From Mycolicibacterium rhodesiae NBB3 (GTDB lineage Bacteria > Actinomycetota > Actinomycetes > Mycobacteriales > Mycobacteriaceae), in NCBI RefSeq assembly GCF_000230895.2, contig NC_016604.1, positions 5,456,001-5,520,000 of the forward strand: a DNA stretch of 64,000 bases, read 5' to 3'. The notes under the pieces are model-generated. The model worked only from the letters and a program-made list of their open reading frames with translations. It made no database searches and was not told the origin of the DNA. Position 1 is the first letter of the stretch. Each line of letters begins with the position of its first letter. Of the stretch, positions 61,831 through 64,000 are shown piece after piece. The position numbers were made by a program, and so were the translations under genes.

Positions 61831-63378
61831 CTAGTGCAGGCCGGCCCAGGCCTTTCGGCGCTCGGCGTCAGGATCCTCCGTCACGGTGTCGCGTGCAGTC
61901 ATGATGATGCGGGTCATGCGACGGTCGGTGTCGTAGATCGGCCAATCGTGGCCGTTGGACCACTCGATCTCGCCTGTCTGACACTCTTCGCGCGAGCGCT
62001 CATCGCCGGTGTCCCAACCCTTGGCCGCGAAGTCCAGCCACGCCCGCTGCATGCGCCTGCCGACGGGCGGCTGCAATCGCCGCCCGAGCGGATGGAGCTT
62101 GCGTCCGATGAACGACGCGTAGCTGTGTTGGATGTGCACGATCTCGCTGCCGTGCGTGGCGCCCAGTCCCAGTGCACGCAGACTCCACCCGACATGGTCG
62201 AACCGGTACATATGGGTCGGCGCGAGCGCGCTGTAGGCGTCGGCGAACGCCCACGCCGGTGCGCCGAACATCGCGTCGGAGCCGAACGCCACGAGCGCTC
62301 GCCGTCTCGGATAGTCGGGGTAGGCGGCCAGTATCTGGTCCTTGGCATCCGGTGCGACGCGGTCCAGGTAGGCGCCGATCGACGCCGTGGTGGTCGGCAA
62401 CATGGGTGGTTTCGTCCACGCGAACATCGACGCCTCATGGCTGTTGGTCCCGATGATCAACGGCATCCGCTCGACGGCCCCGCCCCGAGCGGCGTCCACC
62501 GGATGTCTCGGCAACAAGTCGACCCCGTACGTCAGCCCGTAGGCGAGGTGCGGCGTGTTCGAAGCGCTTTTCAGCTGCACCATGCCCGCAGCTCGCCGCA
62601 GCTGGCGCTGGGGCAGCGCCTTGACCTCGGAGGGCTCGACACCCAACCGTTTCAGGAAGTCATGGGCCTGCCTGGCTCGGGTCTCGCGGTCCCCGATGAG
62701 CGGCAGCGGCGGGCTCTGCGCGATCGCCCTGCTGAACAGTCCGCTGGCTGCGGGGCTCGCCAGCAGTGCCAGCACCGAGGTGGCGCCCGCCGATTCGCCG
62801 AAAACGGTCACTCGGCCGGGATCGCCGCCGAACGCGGCGATGTGGTCGCGGATCCACTGCAGTGCCGCAATCTGGTCGCGCAGCGCAAGATTGTCGTCGA
62901 AGCCGTCGCCCAGATCGCTGAGCTCGAACCCGCCGAAAACACCGATCCGGTAGGTGACGTTGACCACCACCACGTTGCCGTTGGCGGCCAGCCGCGACCC
63001 GTTGTAGAGCTGGAACTGCCCGGCGCCGTACACGAACGCACCGCCGGGAATCCACACCATCACCGGCAACGACGCACTGGTGTCCGGCGACCACACCGTC
63101 AGCGTCAGACAGGCTTCGTCGCGAACCTTCGGATCGTCACGGCCGCCGCCGACGAATGATTTGGTCTGCGGGGGCAGCGGTCCATGTTCGAGCGCATCGC
63201 GCAGACCGGTCCACCGCTGCGCCGGTGCGGGTGCCAGGAATCTTCGATCCCCCACCGGTTGCTCGGCATACGGGATGCCGCGCCACACTCCGACACCCCC
63301 CTCCGTCGTACCACGCAGGTCTCCCAGATCGGTGTGTACGACCGCCGAAGATCCGGAATGTCCGACAACGACTGCCAC
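61831..63378 (-). CDS. Type B carboxylesterase
   Basis: A 515-residue carboxylesterase (LipT/para-nitrobenzyl-esterase group). The nucleophile elbow FGESAGATS is at about residues 192-200, with the oxyanion-hole GGAFVYGAG, EACLTLTVWSP (here the usual EDCLxLNV is changed to EACLTLTV), and a C-terminal His in GATHGSEI. No signal peptide. GTG 63378 has TAGGAT (minus, 63385-63390) six bases upstream, a leaderless-type start. It interrupts the Rv2574-Rv2575 adjacency known from M. tuberculosis. Confidence 0.88.
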   Translation of the reverse strand: MAVVVGHSGSSAVVHTDLGDLRGTTEGGVGVWRGIPYAEQPVGDRRFLAPAPAQRWTGLRDALEHGPLPPQTKSFVGGGRDDPKVRDEACLTLTVWSPDTSASLPVMVWIPGGAFVYGAGQFQLYNGSRLAANGNVVVVNVTYRIGVFGGFELSDLGDGFDDNLALRDQIAALQWIRDHIAAFGGDPGRVTVFGESAGATSVLALLASPAASGLFSRAIAQSPPLPLIGDRETRARQAHDFLKRLGVEPSEVKALPQRQLRRAAGMVQLKSASNTPHLAYGLTYGVDLLPRHPVDAARGGAVERMPLIIGTNSHEASMFAWTKPPMLPTTTASIGAYLDRVAPDAKDQILAAYPDYPRRRALVAFGSDAMFGAPAWAFADAYSALAPTHMYRFDHVGWSLRALGLGATHGSEIVHIQHSYASFIGRKLHPLGRRLQPPVGRRMQRAWLDFAAKGWDTGDERSREECQTGEIEWSNGHDWPIYDTDRRMTRIIMTARDTVTEDPDAERRKAWAGLH

Positions 63379-63452
63379 GTCTGAATCCTAGTGTGCGAAG
63401 CTGGATGCAGACCGGTGCGGCGAGTGCTTCCGACCGAGAAAGTAGGGGCGCG

Positions 63453-64000
63453 ATGACCTTCCGCGAAGGTATAGATATCGATACCAGCACCACGTCAAGC
63501 AGCGGCGGGGGCGGAGGTGGCCGTGGCATCGCGATCGGCGGCGGCGTCGGCGGCCTCCTCATCCTGGTGGTCGCACTGTTCCTCGGTGTCGACCCCAGCA
63601 CGGTGATACCGCAGCAGCAGATCGACACCGGCGGCGTCTCGACACCAGGCTTCGACACCAGCCAGTGCAAAACCGCCGAGGATGCGAACAACATCGTGCA
63701 GTGCCGGGTCATCGCGACGGGCAACTCGGTGGACAGCGTGTGGCAGCAGTTGCTTCCCGGCGAATACACACGTCCAAAGGTCATGCTGTTCACCGGGTCG
63801 GTCGACACCGCGTGCGGTCCAGCGACCAGCGATGTGGGCCCGTTCTACTGCCCCGGTGACCAGACCGCGTACTTCGACACCGACTTCTTCGACGTGCTGA
63901 CCACCCAGTTCGGTTCCAGCGGTGGACCGTTGGCGCAGGAGTACGTGGTCGCTCATGAGTTCGGCCATCATGTGCAGGATCTCCAGGGCTCGCTCGTCAA
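63453..64000 (+). CDS. Neutral zinc metallopeptidase, YpfJ-like, 5' part (cut by window edge)
   Basis: About 182 residues are visible. A Ser/Gly-rich N-terminus (TSSSGGGGGGRGIAIGGG) leads into one membrane helix (about residues 29-46), then the peptidase domain with QCKTAEDANNIVQCRVIATGNSVD and YCPGDQTAYFDTDFF. The zinc site VAHEFGHHVQ is near the window end. It matches mycobacterial Rv2575, described as a Gly-rich membrane protein. AGGGG lies upstream of ATG 63453. The rest is outside the window. Confidence 0.9.
   Translation, partial: MTFREGIDIDTSTTSSSGGGGGGRGIAIGGGVGGLLILVVALFLGVDPSTVIPQQQIDTGGVSTPGFDTSQCKTAEDANNIVQCRVIATGNSVDSVWQQLLPGEYTRPKVMLFTGSVDTACGPATSDVGPFYCPGDQTAYFDTDFFDVLTTQFGSSGGPLAQEYVVAHEFGHHVQDLQGSLV

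Overview
The window is high-GC actinobacterial chromosome and reads as a rapidly growing mycobacterium (Mycolicibacterium-like). Evidence is from protein sequence and gene order: mIHF, the mihF-gmk-rpoZ-coaBC-metK block, a pyrR-pyrB-pyrC-carA-carB-pyrF operon with the small membrane protein between pyrC and carA, an aroC-aroK-aroB-aroQ-pepQ-efp-nusB block, and the alaS/ruvX/mltG/aroE/prepilin-peptidase order are all laid out as in mycobacteria. The species cannot be fixed from the sequence alone. No rRNA, tRNA, CRISPR array or prophage was seen.

Layout. 1-4.0 kb: truncated priA, a YhhN-type membrane protein, an HSL-family esterase and a Baeyer-Villiger-type monooxygenase. 4.1-8.0 kb (minus): metK, coaBC, rpoZ, gmk, mihF. 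8.0-8.5 kb: a 537-bp gene-free region with several short inverted repeats. 8.5-18.8 kb: a DUF2330 envelope protein, then (minus) the complete UMP-synthesis operon, whose leader carries a clear PyrR-binding RNA element. 18.8-21.3 kb: a serine beta-lactamase-like esterase and an FAD monooxygenase. 21.3-22.8 kb: a complete IS30-family element with 26-bp imperfect inverted repeats. It sits exactly where gene order switches from the M. tuberculosis Rv1379 neighbourhood to the Rv2532c neighbourhood.

22.8-30.4 kb (mostly minus): Rv2532c-like gene, nusB, efp, pepQ, two membrane proteins, and the aroQ-aroB-aroK-aroC chorismate genes. 30.5-32.9 kb (plus): a compact five-gene cobalt-type nitrile hydratase operon (DUF1097 membrane protein, beta subunit, alpha subunit, accessory protein, CbtB-like cobalt-uptake protein), all overlapping at start/stop codons. 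32.9-34.4 kb (minus): a TetR-DUF3237-SnoaL unit headed by a perfect palindromic operator. 34.5-43.6 kb: prepilin peptidase, aroE, mltG, ruvX, alaS, a YjbQ protein, a sigma-F-type promoter with a GlsB/YeaQ protein, an ArsR/SRPBCC pair, and rarA. 43.7-53.1 kb: a DUF3097/ASCH divergent pair, then a four-gene overlapping operon (DUF2126 transglutaminase, ATP-grasp/alpha-E fusion, transglutaminase, zinc peptidase). 53.2-64 kb: DUF389 protein, HxlR regulator divergent from a thiolase, an F420-type nitroreductase, SDR, DUF4436 protein, aspS, a PanE-like reductase, a broken SRPBCC gene beside an intact one, a carboxylesterase, and the 5' part of a neutral zinc metallopeptidase.

Two architectural habits recur. 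Operon genes are coupled by ATGA, GTGA or TGATG overlaps. Many isolated or divergent genes have a TANNNT -10 hexamer 6-8 bases before the start codon, the signature of leaderless mycobacterial mRNAs. All functional calls come from reading the sequence; no database search was run.
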